Origin: Clostridium facile
Lineage (GTDB): Bacteria > Bacillota > Clostridia > Oscillospirales > Ruminococcaceae
Assembly: GCF_014297275.1 (NCBI RefSeq)
Contig: NZ_JACOQK010000001.1
Span: 992,001 to 1,056,000, forward strand
Reading direction: 5' to 3'
DNA: 64,000 bases
Shown here piece after piece: positions 7,430 through 15,194 of this stretch. The position numbers and the translations under genes are program-made. The notes beneath the pieces are model-generated. The model made no database searches and was not told the DNA's origin. It worked only from the letters and a program-made list of their open reading frames with translations. The stretch's first letter is position 1, and the number at the start of each line of letters is the position of its first letter.

Positions 7430-9409
7430 CTATTGTTGATGATGGACAATATTCCGTTTGGCAATAAGATAGGTAGCGATAAAATACAGAACATAAATGG
7501 CTACCACTACGAACGCAATTGCCGTTGTCGTTGTTACAACTTCGCTTACATTCCCCGCATATCCCGACATCTCCATAATTTTGGTGCAGATTTGCGCAGT
7601 TGGAACGCTCAACAAAACTGGGACTACAAACGGCAACAGGAAAAAGCAGAAAATCTGGTAGAACAACGTCCTGTTCTGTTCCTGTTCCCCTGTTCCCAGC
7701 CGGAATAAAATCCGATATTTTTGTCGGTCATCCGACAAACTGGAGAGTGTTTTTAGCGCTAAAATCGCCATTGCCAAAAATACAAATACAATGGAAATAT
7801 ACAAAGCACCTACTATAAAAATAGCGGTATTACTATTGCGTTGGATTCTGCCATACTCTTTTAAATCATAATCACAGCGTTCAATCAAATATTGCCCATT
7901 CCTGCTGGTGGTTTGATAGCTGAGCTCCTGGCGCAATGCTTCGGCATCATAGCGGTCTTGCTTCAAATCATACGCCATACAATCCAATTCCACGTCTAAC
8001 CCCTGTACTGCTTCATCCGGCACAATCGCTGTGAAATAATAGTAGGAAAACATTGGAACATCGGTTAAAATTCCACCATAACAATAGGTTTTACCGTTTA
8101 AATCCAACTGGGTGGAGGAAAAATCGTAAGCCTGCACTTGTGGGATATCCGCTATAATTTTATAGGTCCCATTTAAGGTAACAGTGGGAATTCCCAATGC
8201 CTCACAAAGCTGATTAAAATCGCTTTCGGTAATAAAGGTATCATTTAACCCTTCATATCCTTCCCCAGACCATTTGGTTTGGCGATATAGAGTATTGTCT
8301 TGGGAAGCGTAATACCGATATGGAATTTTGCGTTCAATCTCCGAATAATTCTGGATGGTCTGTTCCGCCTGCTCCATACTAATTGGGCTTGGGTCTTTTG
8401 GATCCAGGTTGGCTGTAATATCAAACGGATAATTTTTATCCAGCGTCAGCTTCTCACTAGTTTTCTGCATAAATGATACATTGGAACCAATAATGGCAAA
8501 CGCAATCAAAAACGACAGAAACCCCGCCATCACCGCGTTGGTGCTTAATTTTCCGGAAAGTTGCCTTAGGATAAAAGTATTGGTTCTGCGATTGCGGAAT
8601 TTTTCATTTTTTAATAATAGATTGACAATGCTTTTGGAAACCCCAATATGGAAGATAATTAAAGCAACACCTAGTGTAACGAAACAAGAAAAAATGAGAA
8701 ATCCAGCTTGATCCGAATCGGTATTTTGGAACATATTGAGGACAGTTTGATAAAATACTACACAGCAACCCACAATGGCAATGCCGGATAATACAGCGAT
8801 AGCCATCCAAAACATAGGGTGTTTTACCTTTTTTTCTACCATCCGGTCTCCATGCAACAAATGGTACACGCTTACCCGGTTGAGATACAAAGAAGAAGTA
8901 ATAGAGGACAACAAAAATACCGTTACCACTAAAGCAATTGTCAGCAAAAGCCCGCTGGCGGAGTAGGAGGCGAATGAAAATTCCATCTCCATCAGGTTGG
9001 TAATCAACGCCATCAATCCCTGGTAGATAAAAACTCCCAACAGGATTCCCGCCAAAATGGCAGCTACACATAAAATCATGGTTTCCAAGATAAAAATTGA
9101 AAGGATGTTTTTCCGGGTCATCCCCAGGGTAAGATAGGTTCCAAACTCTCGCTTTCTCAGTTTTAACATAAAGGAAGTAGCGTAACCCAATACAAACGCC
9201 ACAATAATCGAGACAAATATGGTAATGCTGATTAATCCACTTTTTAGCTCCTGCATGGACTCCGCAAAAGCCATAAGCTGCTTGTTAAAAATAACATTGT
9301 TTACTGCGAACATTAATGCCACAGTAATGGAAACCGTTATAAAATAGATAAGATAGTTTCCAACCTGGCGTTTTACGTTCCGAAAAGCCAATTTACCGAA
9401 CATCCGCAT
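7430..9409 (-). CDS. BceB-type ABC transporter permease (FtsX-like)
   Basis: About 660 residues. An N-terminal membrane segment (YLIYFITVSITVALMF) is followed by further helices, a large extracytoplasmic domain at about 320-550, and three C-terminal helices: the layout of BceB/VraG permeases, which carry one big loop between helices 7 and 8 that senses peptide antibiotics. Pfam FtsX-like regions are expected near residues 60-180 and 555-655. The ATG at 9409 is preferred because the codons before it (TTG GGG GTG) contain the ribosome site; TTG at 9418 and ATG at 9403 are alternatives. It overlaps the ATPase gene by 17 bases. It should work with the ATPase to release peptide antibiotics from lipid II-cycle targets and signal through the kinase next door. 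Confidence 0.9.
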   Translation of the reverse strand: MRMFGKLAFRNVKRQVGNYLIYFITVSITVALMFAVNNVIFNKQLMAFAESMQELKSGLISITIFVSIIVAFVLGYATSFMLKLRKREFGTYLTLGMTRKNILSIFILETMILCVAAILAGILLGVFIYQGLMALITNLMEMEFSFASYSASGLLLTIALVVTVFLLSSITSSLYLNRVSVYHLLHGDRMVEKKVKHPMFWMAIAVLSGIAIVGCCVVFYQTVLNMFQNTDSDQAGFLIFSCFVTLGVALIIFHIGVSKSIVNLLLKNEKFRNRRTNTFILRQLSGKLSTNAVMAGFLSFLIAFAIIGSNVSFMQKTSEKLTLDKNYPFDITANLDPKDPSPISMEQAEQTIQNYSEIERKIPYRYYASQDNTLYRQTKWSGEGYEGLNDTFITESDFNQLCEALGIPTVTLNGTYKIIADIPQVQAYDFSSTQLDLNGKTYCYGGILTDVPMFSYYYFTAIVPDEAVQGLDVELDCMAYDLKQDRYDAEALRQELSYQTTSRNGQYLIERCDYDLKEYGRIQRNSNTAIFIVGALYISIVFVFLAMAILALKTLSSLSDDRQKYRILFRLGTGEQEQNRTLFYQIFCFFLLPFVVPVLLSVPTAQICTKIMEMSGYAGNVSEVVTTTTAIAFVVVAIYVLYFIATYLIAKRNIVHHQQ

Positions 9410-10157
9410 CACCCCCAAGAGCTGCCATTACCGATAGAATTTCACGGTACATGGTTTTCCGGTCACGGTCACCACGATTGACCTCACTCCAAATGTTCCC
9501 ATCTTTTAAGAACAAAACACGGTCTGCATAGGAACCAACCACTGCATCGTGGGTTACTACCAAGATGGTAGAATTCAGGGATTTGTTCATCAACTCAAAT
9601 GTTTGCATTAAAATACGGGAATTTTTTGAATCCAGCGCACCGGTTGGTTCATCCGCTAGTACAATCGCCGGGGAGGTAATAATCGCTCTGGCACAGGCCA
9701 CCCGCTGGCGTTGTCCGCCGGATAGTTCATAGGGGAACTTATCCAACTGGTCATATACCCCTAATTCCTTGGAGATGACCTCCAGTGCCTGTTTAGTTTT
9801 GGATAGGCTAACCCCTTTTAAATTCAGAGGAAGTGTAATGTTCTCCCCTACCGTTAAAGTGTCCAGCAGGTTGTATTCCTGGAAGATAAAACCCAGCTTA
9901 TCCCGGCGGAATGCGGAAAGCTGGTTTTCTTTCATTTCTGCGATATTGTTATCCTCCACATAAATTTCCCCAGCGCTGACCCTATCAATAGTAGAAATCA
10001 CATTGAGCAAAGTGCTTTTTCCCGAACCGGAAGCCCCCATAATGGCAGTGAATTCTCCTTTGTTTACGGTAAAGGAAATTCCATCCAACGCTTTGGTTAC
10101 TACGCTTCCACTCCCATAATATTTCACAACGTTTTTTACTTTTAAAATTTCATTCAT
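9393..10157 (-). CDS. BceA-type ABC transporter ATPase
   Basis: 254 residues from the ATG at 10157 (MNEILKVKNVVKYYG), chosen because GGAGGA lies ten bases upstream; a longer upstream frame reaches 10382 but crosses the operator, promoter and kinase gene. Walker A GASGSGKST, Q-loop FQEYNLL, signature LSGGQRQRVACAR and Walker B IVLADEPTGALDS are all intact, followed by the switch His in VVTHDAVV. This is the MacB/LolD/BceA class of ATPases that drive mechanotransmission permeases. It is followed by the permease with a short overlap, so the two are translationally coupled. Confidence 0.95.
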   Translation of the reverse strand: MNEILKVKNVVKYYGSGSVVTKALDGISFTVNKGEFTAIMGASGSGKSTLLNVISTIDRVSAGEIYVEDNNIAEMKENQLSAFRRDKLGFIFQEYNLLDTLTVGENITLPLNLKGVSLSKTKQALEVISKELGVYDQLDKFPYELSGGQRQRVACARAIITSPAIVLADEPTGALDSKNSRILMQTFELMNKSLNSTILVVTHDAVVGSYADRVLFLKDGNIWSEVNRGDRDRKTMYREILSVMAALGGDADVR

Positions 10158-10182
10158 GACCGTATCCTCCATTTCGTCTTTT

Positions 10183-10247
10183 ACTATACCACGAAACAGG
10201 GGATTTTTTTCTAACACTATCCCTATGGTTTTCTTACATTTTTGTAA
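10183..10247 (-). promoter_or_regulatory. BceR-type operator and -10 box upstream of the ABC genes
   Basis: Positions 10234-10247 read TTACA-TTTT-TGTAA, an exact fit to the TNACA-N4-TGTAA inverted repeat described for BceR-like regulators. The repeat overlaps the TAA stop of the kinase gene. Downstream on the minus strand is a TATAGT -10 box (10183-10188); the region where a -35 box would be is poor (GAAAAA), as expected for an activator-dependent promoter. The ABC pair is thus likely induced by the adjacent response regulator. Confidence 0.7.
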
Positions 10248-11211
10248 GGTTGGGAAAAGTAAAGGAAATACGGGTATATTTGGATGGTTCGGACTGGATT
10301 TCCAGGGAAATTTCCAATTGGTTGCACAGTTCTTTGACCAAGTACAACCCCATCCCTGTACTTCCACCCAGTCTTCTGCCATTGGTTCCAGTAAAACCCC
10401 GCTCTGTTACCCTGCCTAATTCGTGTTTTGGAATCCCAATCCCATTGTCCTCCACAGTAATCGTCCCATTTTCTGCTGTAATTACAATGTGGCAGCCCGG
10501 GCTGTATTTGGCGCTGTTAATCAATAGCTGCTTTAAAATAAAACAAAGGGGTTTTTGATCCGAATACACCATAAAATCACCCGAAACATCAATGCTGACA
10601 TTGGCGGCAATCAGCAGTTCCATCTGGCTTTTTACCGCCTCATTGATGACAGGGGCAACCTGGAACCGCTGGATTTGGTTATCCCGTTCCACCGAACGCA
10701 TCCGTGCGTAGTACAAAATGCTCTCGGTCAGGTTGTCCGCCCGTTTTAATTCCCGTTTTAATTTTCTAGGGTCTGCATCATTGGCTAAAATGAGGGAGCA
10801 GGCAGTCAATGGAGTTTTAATTTCGTGAATCCAACTTTCCACATAATCGCAATACTCTTCTTTTTCCCGTACCGATTGTTCCACAATGCCAATGGCGGAA
10901 CGGGAAATGATTTTCATTACCTCATAATATTGCCGTTCTACCAGGTTATTTGGCAACGGCAGCAATTCCCCCAACAAATAAGGTTCAGTCAGTTGCTGTT
11001 GCAGCTGAAATAGATGGTTGAGTTTGGAACGCTCTACGAGATAATTGCACACCAGCCAACAGATTACCAGCAGTGCCAAAAATCCAATGGCAATCCCAAT
11101 TAATCCTAATGATACTTTACTATAAAGTAAAAATACCGTTATTATGATTCCACCAATTCCTAAAAAGCAGAGGGTAATTGCTTTGGAACGGAAAAATTCA
11201 CGAAATTTCAT
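10234..11211 (-). CDS. BceS-type intramembrane-sensing histidine kinase
   Basis: 325 residues. Two closely spaced membrane helices (about 10-32 and 35-58) with almost no extracytoplasmic loop define an intramembrane-sensing kinase. The phosphoacceptor is in SWIHEIKTPLTAC (His about 130), the N box in LLINSAKYSPG, and the G boxes in VEDNGIGIPKHELG and GGSTGMGLYLVKEL. It overlaps the response regulator by four bases (ATGA), so the pair is coupled. Kinases of this kind do not sense the drug themselves but are driven by the partner transporter. Its stop codon lies inside the predicted operator of the transporter genes. Confidence 0.93.
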   Translation of the reverse strand: MKFREFFRSKAITLCFLGIGGIIITVFLLYSKVSLGLIGIAIGFLALLVICWLVCNYLVERSKLNHLFQLQQQLTEPYLLGELLPLPNNLVERQYYEVMKIISRSAIGIVEQSVREKEEYCDYVESWIHEIKTPLTACSLILANDADPRKLKRELKRADNLTESILYYARMRSVERDNQIQRFQVAPVINEAVKSQMELLIAANVSIDVSGDFMVYSDQKPLCFILKQLLINSAKYSPGCHIVITAENGTITVEDNGIGIPKHELGRVTERGFTGTNGRRLGGSTGMGLYLVKELCNQLEISLEIQSEPSKYTRISFTFPNLTKM

Positions 11212-11819
11212 AATCTATACCCCACTCCCCTTACGGTACGGATATGTTCGTTGGCTCCCATGCGTTTTAGTTTTTCCCGCAAGCGGTTAATATTCACACT
11301 TAAAGTGTTATCGTCAATATATAAGCTGTTGTTCCAAAGGTCTTCAATGATTTCCTCCCGGGTACAAAGCTCCTTGTTCATCAAACATGCTAAAATGCGG
11401 GTTTCATTTTTGGTAAGCTCCTCCGTTTGCCCTTGAAACCCCACCGTCAGTTCCGCCAAGTTTAGGGTCAGCCCTTTTACCGATACAACGGTATTGGTTT
11501 TCCGCTTTAACAGGCGGGAAATCCTCGCCAGAAGCACGGAAGAATTATAGGGTTTTCGGATATAATCATCCGCTCCGACCCCAAAGCCCAGCAGTTCGTC
11601 TTCTGAGGAAACCCGGGCTGTCAAAAAAATCACTGGGACATCCGATTGCAGGCGCAGTTTCCGGCAAATTTCAAAACCGCTCTCCCCAGGCAGATTGACA
11701 TCCAGCAACGCCAAATCACAAGGAGGTTGTTCCACTGTACAATACCCATTGGCATGTAACAGGGTAACCAGTTCATCTTTAATACTTTGGTCATCTTCTA
11801 TTACTAAGATTTTTTCCAT
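11208..11819 (-). CDS. BceR-type OmpR-family response regulator with shortened receiver
   Basis: 203 residues from the ATG at 11819 (MEKILVIEDDQSI), which has GGGGGATAAAA upstream. Receiver landmarks are present: acidic pair VIEDD, phosphoacceptor in LALLDVNLPG (Asp40), Thr in IFLTARVS, Lys in YIRKPYN. The C-terminal winged helix ends VRGVGYRL, with SVNINRLREKL in the recognition region. Only 30 residues separate Asp10 from Asp40, where about 42 are usual, so about a dozen residues around helix 2 are missing. It is first in the order regulator-kinase-ATPase-permease and should bind the operator at 10234-10247. Confidence 0.9.
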   Translation of the reverse strand: MEKILVIEDDQSIKDELVTLLHANGYCTVEQPPCDLALLDVNLPGESGFEICRKLRLQSDVPVIFLTARVSSEDELLGFGVGADDYIRKPYNSSVLLARISRLLKRKTNTVVSVKGLTLNLAELTVGFQGQTEELTKNETRILACLMNKELCTREEIIEDLWNNSLYIDDNTLSVNINRLREKLKRMGANEHIRTVRGVGYRL

Positions 11820-11898
11820 TTTTATCCCCCATTTATCCTGTTCCATCTATCTGGCATCGAACAGGTTGTAATTCCAATCTACCACAAAGCCATCCAGA

Positions 11899-11932
11899 CA
11901 AAAACAGCCCCTGAAAGCAGGAGCCGTTTTTA
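11899..11932 (-). terminator. Intrinsic terminator after the DUF368 gene
   Basis: On the minus strand AACGGCTCCTG and CAGGGGCTGTT pair (with G-T wobbles) around a five-base loop, followed by TTTTT. It ends the long housekeeping run and separates it from the Bce module. Confidence 0.75.
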
Positions 11933-11944
11933 TTGATTCATGTA

Positions 11945-12850
11945 TTACGCGTTTTGGTTTTTCTTTTCAAAGTATTGTTTTAATTTTTCACTGCTGGAGA
12001 AGAACGCCAGGGCAAATCCAAACAAACCAACCAAAATTGCCACGACGCCTTCCACGTTCCAGAGGAATCCTGGATAGATGCAGAACAGGGAGCCAAACAG
12101 CAGCCCTAAAATGCCAAAATAGGTCTGCTGGGTAAACCGTTTCAAGACCAGGTTAATGAGTTTTGCACCAACAATCAAGCCAATGATAATACCAAGGCCG
12201 GCGGCAGCACCAATTGGAATTAAGGTACTCATCCAAAGGGAAACGTTTATTGGGAACAATGCAGCAGCAGTACCGGACACCAATGGATAGATACCCAACA
12301 GCACCATAACAAACGAACCGCTTACCCCTGGAATAATCATCGCAATCGCCGCAATAATGCCACCAAAGAACAGCTGCAACAGCATTGGGAAAGTAACAGT
12401 TACTGTTTGGATATTGGTCGTGGTTTCGGAAGTTTTGGTAAAGGAAATCACAACCAACAGCGCTAAAGCAAGCACAAACCAGATAACAGAACTGATTTTA
12501 ACGGATTTTTTTCCATCTTTCAGTTGTTCTTTTGGGAACGCATTGCGGAATACCAATGGCACACTTCCCAAAATCAAGCCGATAAAGAAGAAGTTGGTTA
12601 CAACCAGATGGTTTTCCAACATATAGGTGATTAATTTACTAAACAGGATGATACCAACAGCGGCACCCAACAAAATTTGGAACAGGAAAATAATATTCCC
12701 TTTTATATCTTTTCTAAAATCACTGACCGCGCCAATAATTTTATCAAACATATTTAAAATAACCATCATAGTACCGCCGCTTACCCCTGGGATGATATTG
12801 GCAACACCAATGACTAAGCCTGATAACATATTTTTAATCCATTTTAACAT
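11945..12850 (-). CDS. DUF368 membrane protein (PopT-like undecaprenyl-phosphate translocase)
   Basis: 301 residues from the ATG at 12850 (MLKWIKNMLSGLVIGVANI); a longer frame to 12928 overlaps the upstream gene and lacks a ribosome site. The duplicated glycine/proline motif IIPGVSGGT and IIPGVSGSF, each at the start of a half, plus eight or so hydrophobic helices identify the DUF368 family. Members in Vibrio and Staphylococcus have been shown to recycle undecaprenyl phosphate across the membrane. It lies 13 bases after a HAD hydrolase gene and is last in the run before a terminator. Note the neighbour: the Bce module acts on the same lipid cycle, though on a separate transcript. Confidence 0.88.
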   Translation of the reverse strand: MLKWIKNMLSGLVIGVANIIPGVSGGTMMVILNMFDKIIGAVSDFRKDIKGNIIFLFQILLGAAVGIILFSKLITYMLENHLVVTNFFFIGLILGSVPLVFRNAFPKEQLKDGKKSVKISSVIWFVLALALLVVISFTKTSETTTNIQTVTVTFPMLLQLFFGGIIAAIAMIIPGVSGSFVMVLLGIYPLVSGTAAALFPINVSLWMSTLIPIGAAAGLGIIIGLIVGAKLINLVLKRFTQQTYFGILGLLFGSLFCIYPGFLWNVEGVVAILVGLFGFALAFFSSSEKLKQYFEKKNQNA

Positions 12851-12863
12851 TGTTACACATTCC

Positions 12864-13679
12864 TCATTTTTCGTTGTCTTGATTGTTGATGACGTATTCC
12901 ATTGTATCTGCGATTGCCCCTTCCTCATTGGTGCAAACCACTAAGTCGGCAATCTGTTTTACTTCTGGCAACGCATTGCCCACCGCTACACCCAAATGGG
13001 CTTTTTGCAGCATTTCCATATCGTTGAAAAAGTCCCCTACCGCAATCGAGAGTTTTCCTTCTGCCTGGGATGTATGGGAAAGGTGTTCCAACCCTACCCC
13101 TTTATTAATCCCTTCGGGCAACATCTCAAAATACACAGTGTGGGTTTTTACAAATACCAATTCAGTTTCTTCTAACTGGTACATATGGGAGGCAAACTCT
13201 TCCATCAAATCTTCCGGCACGCCAAATAGGACTTTGATTGCCTCTTTGGGAAGCTCTTGTTCCTCTACCATCTGATACTCCAACTTTTCCCGATTGACGT
13301 GGTCAATCACAATATCATTGGGATGGAAGATATATGTAGTTTCCGCCCCCAGCACCTCAATTCCCACCTGGGGATACTTCTGCTTTACCTGTTTGACTAC
13401 ATCCATATAACGTTGGGATAAGCAGGCGTTCCATAGGACTTTTTGCTGCTGGTAGTCATATACCATCCCACCGTTAAACAGGATGACCGGCATGGTGATA
13501 TCCAGGGTTTCCACATACCGTTTCGCAGACAGCATAGACCGTCCGGTGGCAATGGTAAATTCCCCGCCAAGCTCTTTCCAATGTTTGATTGCCTCACGAT
13601 CACGCTGGGAGATGGTTTTCTGGCTGGTTAACAAAGTGCCATCCATATCCGTTGCTAAAAAATATTGGTCTAACTTCAT
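12864..13679 (-). CDS. Cof-type HAD phosphatase
   Basis: 271 residues. Motif I DMDGTLLTSQKT (nucleophile Asp), motif II FTIATGRS, motif III Lys in the INKGVGLEHL region and motif IV AVGDFFNDMEML mark the Cof/YbiV branch of HAD hydrolases (cap type C2B). Likely substrates are sugar phosphates or flavin/pyridoxal phosphates; the exact one cannot be read. AAAGGAG lies ahead of the ATG. It sits 27 bases after the pseudouridine synthase gene and 13 before DUF368, so it belongs to the same run. Confidence 0.9.
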   Translation of the reverse strand: MKLDQYFLATDMDGTLLTSQKTISQRDREAIKHWKELGGEFTIATGRSMLSAKRYVETLDITMPVILFNGGMVYDYQQQKVLWNACLSQRYMDVVKQVKQKYPQVGIEVLGAETTYIFHPNDIVIDHVNREKLEYQMVEEQELPKEAIKVLFGVPEDLMEEFASHMYQLEETELVFVKTHTVYFEMLPEGINKGVGLEHLSHTSQAEGKLSIAVGDFFNDMEMLQKAHLGVAVGNALPEVKQIADLVVCTNEEGAIADTMEYVINNQDNEK

Positions 13680-13706
13680 GGGCTACTCCTTTTCGTTGTT
13701 TTCCAT

Positions 13707-14621
13707 TTACCTTAGTTTTGCCAAAAACTTCCGAAAATAATCCGGCAGTTCACTGTCAAACGAGAGCCATTTCCCCGTGGTTGGATGCTCAAAAGCGATT
13801 GTTTTGGCGTGCAGGCATTGCCCTTGTAACTCTGTAATACATTTTTTCGGGCCATAAACGGGATCTCCCGCAACGGGATGTCCGAGGGAGGCCATATGGA
13901 CGCGAATCTGGTGGGTTCTTCCTGTTTCCAGCCGCAGCCGGATATGGGAGAACTGAGAATATTCCTCCAGCACCGTATAATGAGTAACAGCCGGCTTGGA
14001 ATTTTTCTGGGTAACACACATTTTTTTCCGGTCTTTTTCGCTCCTGCCAATCGGTTTGTCCACAACCCCTTCCTGCTGGGGCAATCTACCATAAATAACA
14101 GCCTCATACGTCCGCTCAAACGAGTGGTTTTTAATCTGCTCCGCCAGCTTTACATGGGATTGGTCGTTTTTTGCCACAATCAAAAGCCCACTGGTATCCT
14201 TGTCAATCCGGTGGACAATTCCGGGGCGGATTACTCCGTTAATCCCTGAAAGGCTTCCCTTACAGTGGTGAAGCAAAGCGTTGACTAGCGTACCAGTGTA
14301 GTTCCCCGCAGCTGGATGGACAACCATCCCTTTTGGTTTGTTCACCACCAGCAGGTCACTGTCCTCGTACACAATATCCAGAGGAATATTTTCTGGCTGA
14401 ACATCCAGTTCCACTGGGTCGGGCATGACAATAAAAAGTTGTTCCTCCCCTTTTAGGCGGTAGTTTTTCGTTAAAGGCTTACCTTGACAAGTCACCGCCT
14501 GCTGGGAAATGATTTTTTGCAAAAAAGAACGGGTTTTCTCTGAAAACTGTTCCCCTAAAAATACATCCAGCCGCTTTCCTTTTTCCTCCTGGGCAACAAC
14601 AAGCTCCAGCTGTTCCGCCAT
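13707..14621 (-). CDS. RluA-family rRNA pseudouridine synthase (RluD-like)
   Basis: 304 residues. An N-terminal S4 RNA-binding domain (about 12-70) precedes a catalytic domain with GIVHRIDKDTSGLLIVAKN, whose Asp in HRIDKDTSG is the nucleophile, and HQIRVHMASLGHPVAGDP near 235. This is the RluC/RluD group that modifies 23S rRNA. The ATG follows the lspA stop codon directly, and the lspA-rluD order is conserved in Bacillota (B. subtilis lspA-ylyB). Confidence 0.93.
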   Translation of the reverse strand: MAEQLELVVAQEEKGKRLDVFLGEQFSEKTRSFLQKIISQQAVTCQGKPLTKNYRLKGEEQLFIVMPDPVELDVQPENIPLDIVYEDSDLLVVNKPKGMVVHPAAGNYTGTLVNALLHHCKGSLSGINGVIRPGIVHRIDKDTSGLLIVAKNDQSHVKLAEQIKNHSFERTYEAVIYGRLPQQEGVVDKPIGRSEKDRKKMCVTQKNSKPAVTHYTVLEEYSQFSHIRLRLETGRTHQIRVHMASLGHPVAGDPVYGPKKCITELQGQCLHAKTIAFEHPTTGKWLSFDSELPDYFRKFLAKLR

Positions 14622-15128
14622 TTATTCGCCCTCCTGCTGGGAAAGTTTATTCTTTTTATTTTCTTGATAGTCCTCCACAAACACGCCGATGATTACCAGG
14701 ATTACTCCAACTACCACTAGACAGTCAGCAAAATTAAATACCGCAAAATTTTCAAACGGGGCAAAGTTCACATCAATATAATCGAATACCAGTCCGCCAC
14801 GAAACAAGCGGTCAATCAAATTTCCCAAACCGCCAGCAACTACCATGGCACCAGTAATGTGAAGGAACCAGCTTTTGATTTTATTGGTAAACACAAAATA
14901 AAGGCAGATTGCCATAATCGCCACTGTAAGGATAATAATAAACCAGCGTTGTCCAGCGAACGCACTGAACGCCGCACCATCGTTTTCAATATGGGTAAAG
15001 TTTAGTACCCCTGGAATAATGGTAGTAGTATCATTTTCCATAGGCAACCATTGGGCTACCAGGAATTTAAACAGTTGGTCTAACACAACCAAAAGCACGG
15101 TTACTACCCCAAAAATGATTTTTTTCAT
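14622..15128 (-). CDS. lspA: Lipoprotein signal peptidase (signal peptidase II)
   Basis: 168 residues from the ATG at 15128, which has GGAGGGC just upstream; a TTG at 15140 would add four residues but includes the ribosome site. Four membrane helices are visible. The two catalytic aspartates are in GNLIDRLFRGG and VFNFADCLVVVG, both standard for LspA. It cleaves the signal peptides of diacylglyceryl-modified prolipoproteins in the membrane. A terminator-like hairpin lies right before its ribosome site. Confidence 0.96.
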   Translation of the reverse strand: MKKIIFGVVTVLLVVLDQLFKFLVAQWLPMENDTTTIIPGVLNFTHIENDGAAFSAFAGQRWFIIILTVAIMAICLYFVFTNKIKSWFLHITGAMVVAGGLGNLIDRLFRGGLVFDYIDVNFAPFENFAVFNFADCLVVVGVILVIIGVFVEDYQENKKNKLSQQEGE

Positions 15129-15142
15129 TACGCCCTCCAACC

Positions 15143-15181
15143 GAAAAACAGGCTGCCGCCGTCAAACGATGGCAACAGCCC
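15143..15181 (-). terminator. Terminator-like hairpin between ileS and lspA
   Basis: On the minus strand GGCTGTTGCC and GGCGGCAGCC pair through ten positions (two wobbles) around a ten-base loop, followed by TGTTTTT. The lspA ribosome site begins only a few bases later, so it may act as an attenuator within the run rather than a full stop. Confidence 0.65.
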
Positions 15182-15194
15182 TATTTTTATTCTC

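Noticed and set aside
8604..9071. 155-codon minus-strand frame within the permease gene
   Set aside because: Out of frame with a clear BceB-type permease and unlike any protein.
9393..10382. Extended 329-residue form of the ABC ATPase
   Set aside because: The extra N terminus covers the operator, promoter and kinase 3' end and has no homology to BceA; the ATG at 10157 has a good ribosome site.
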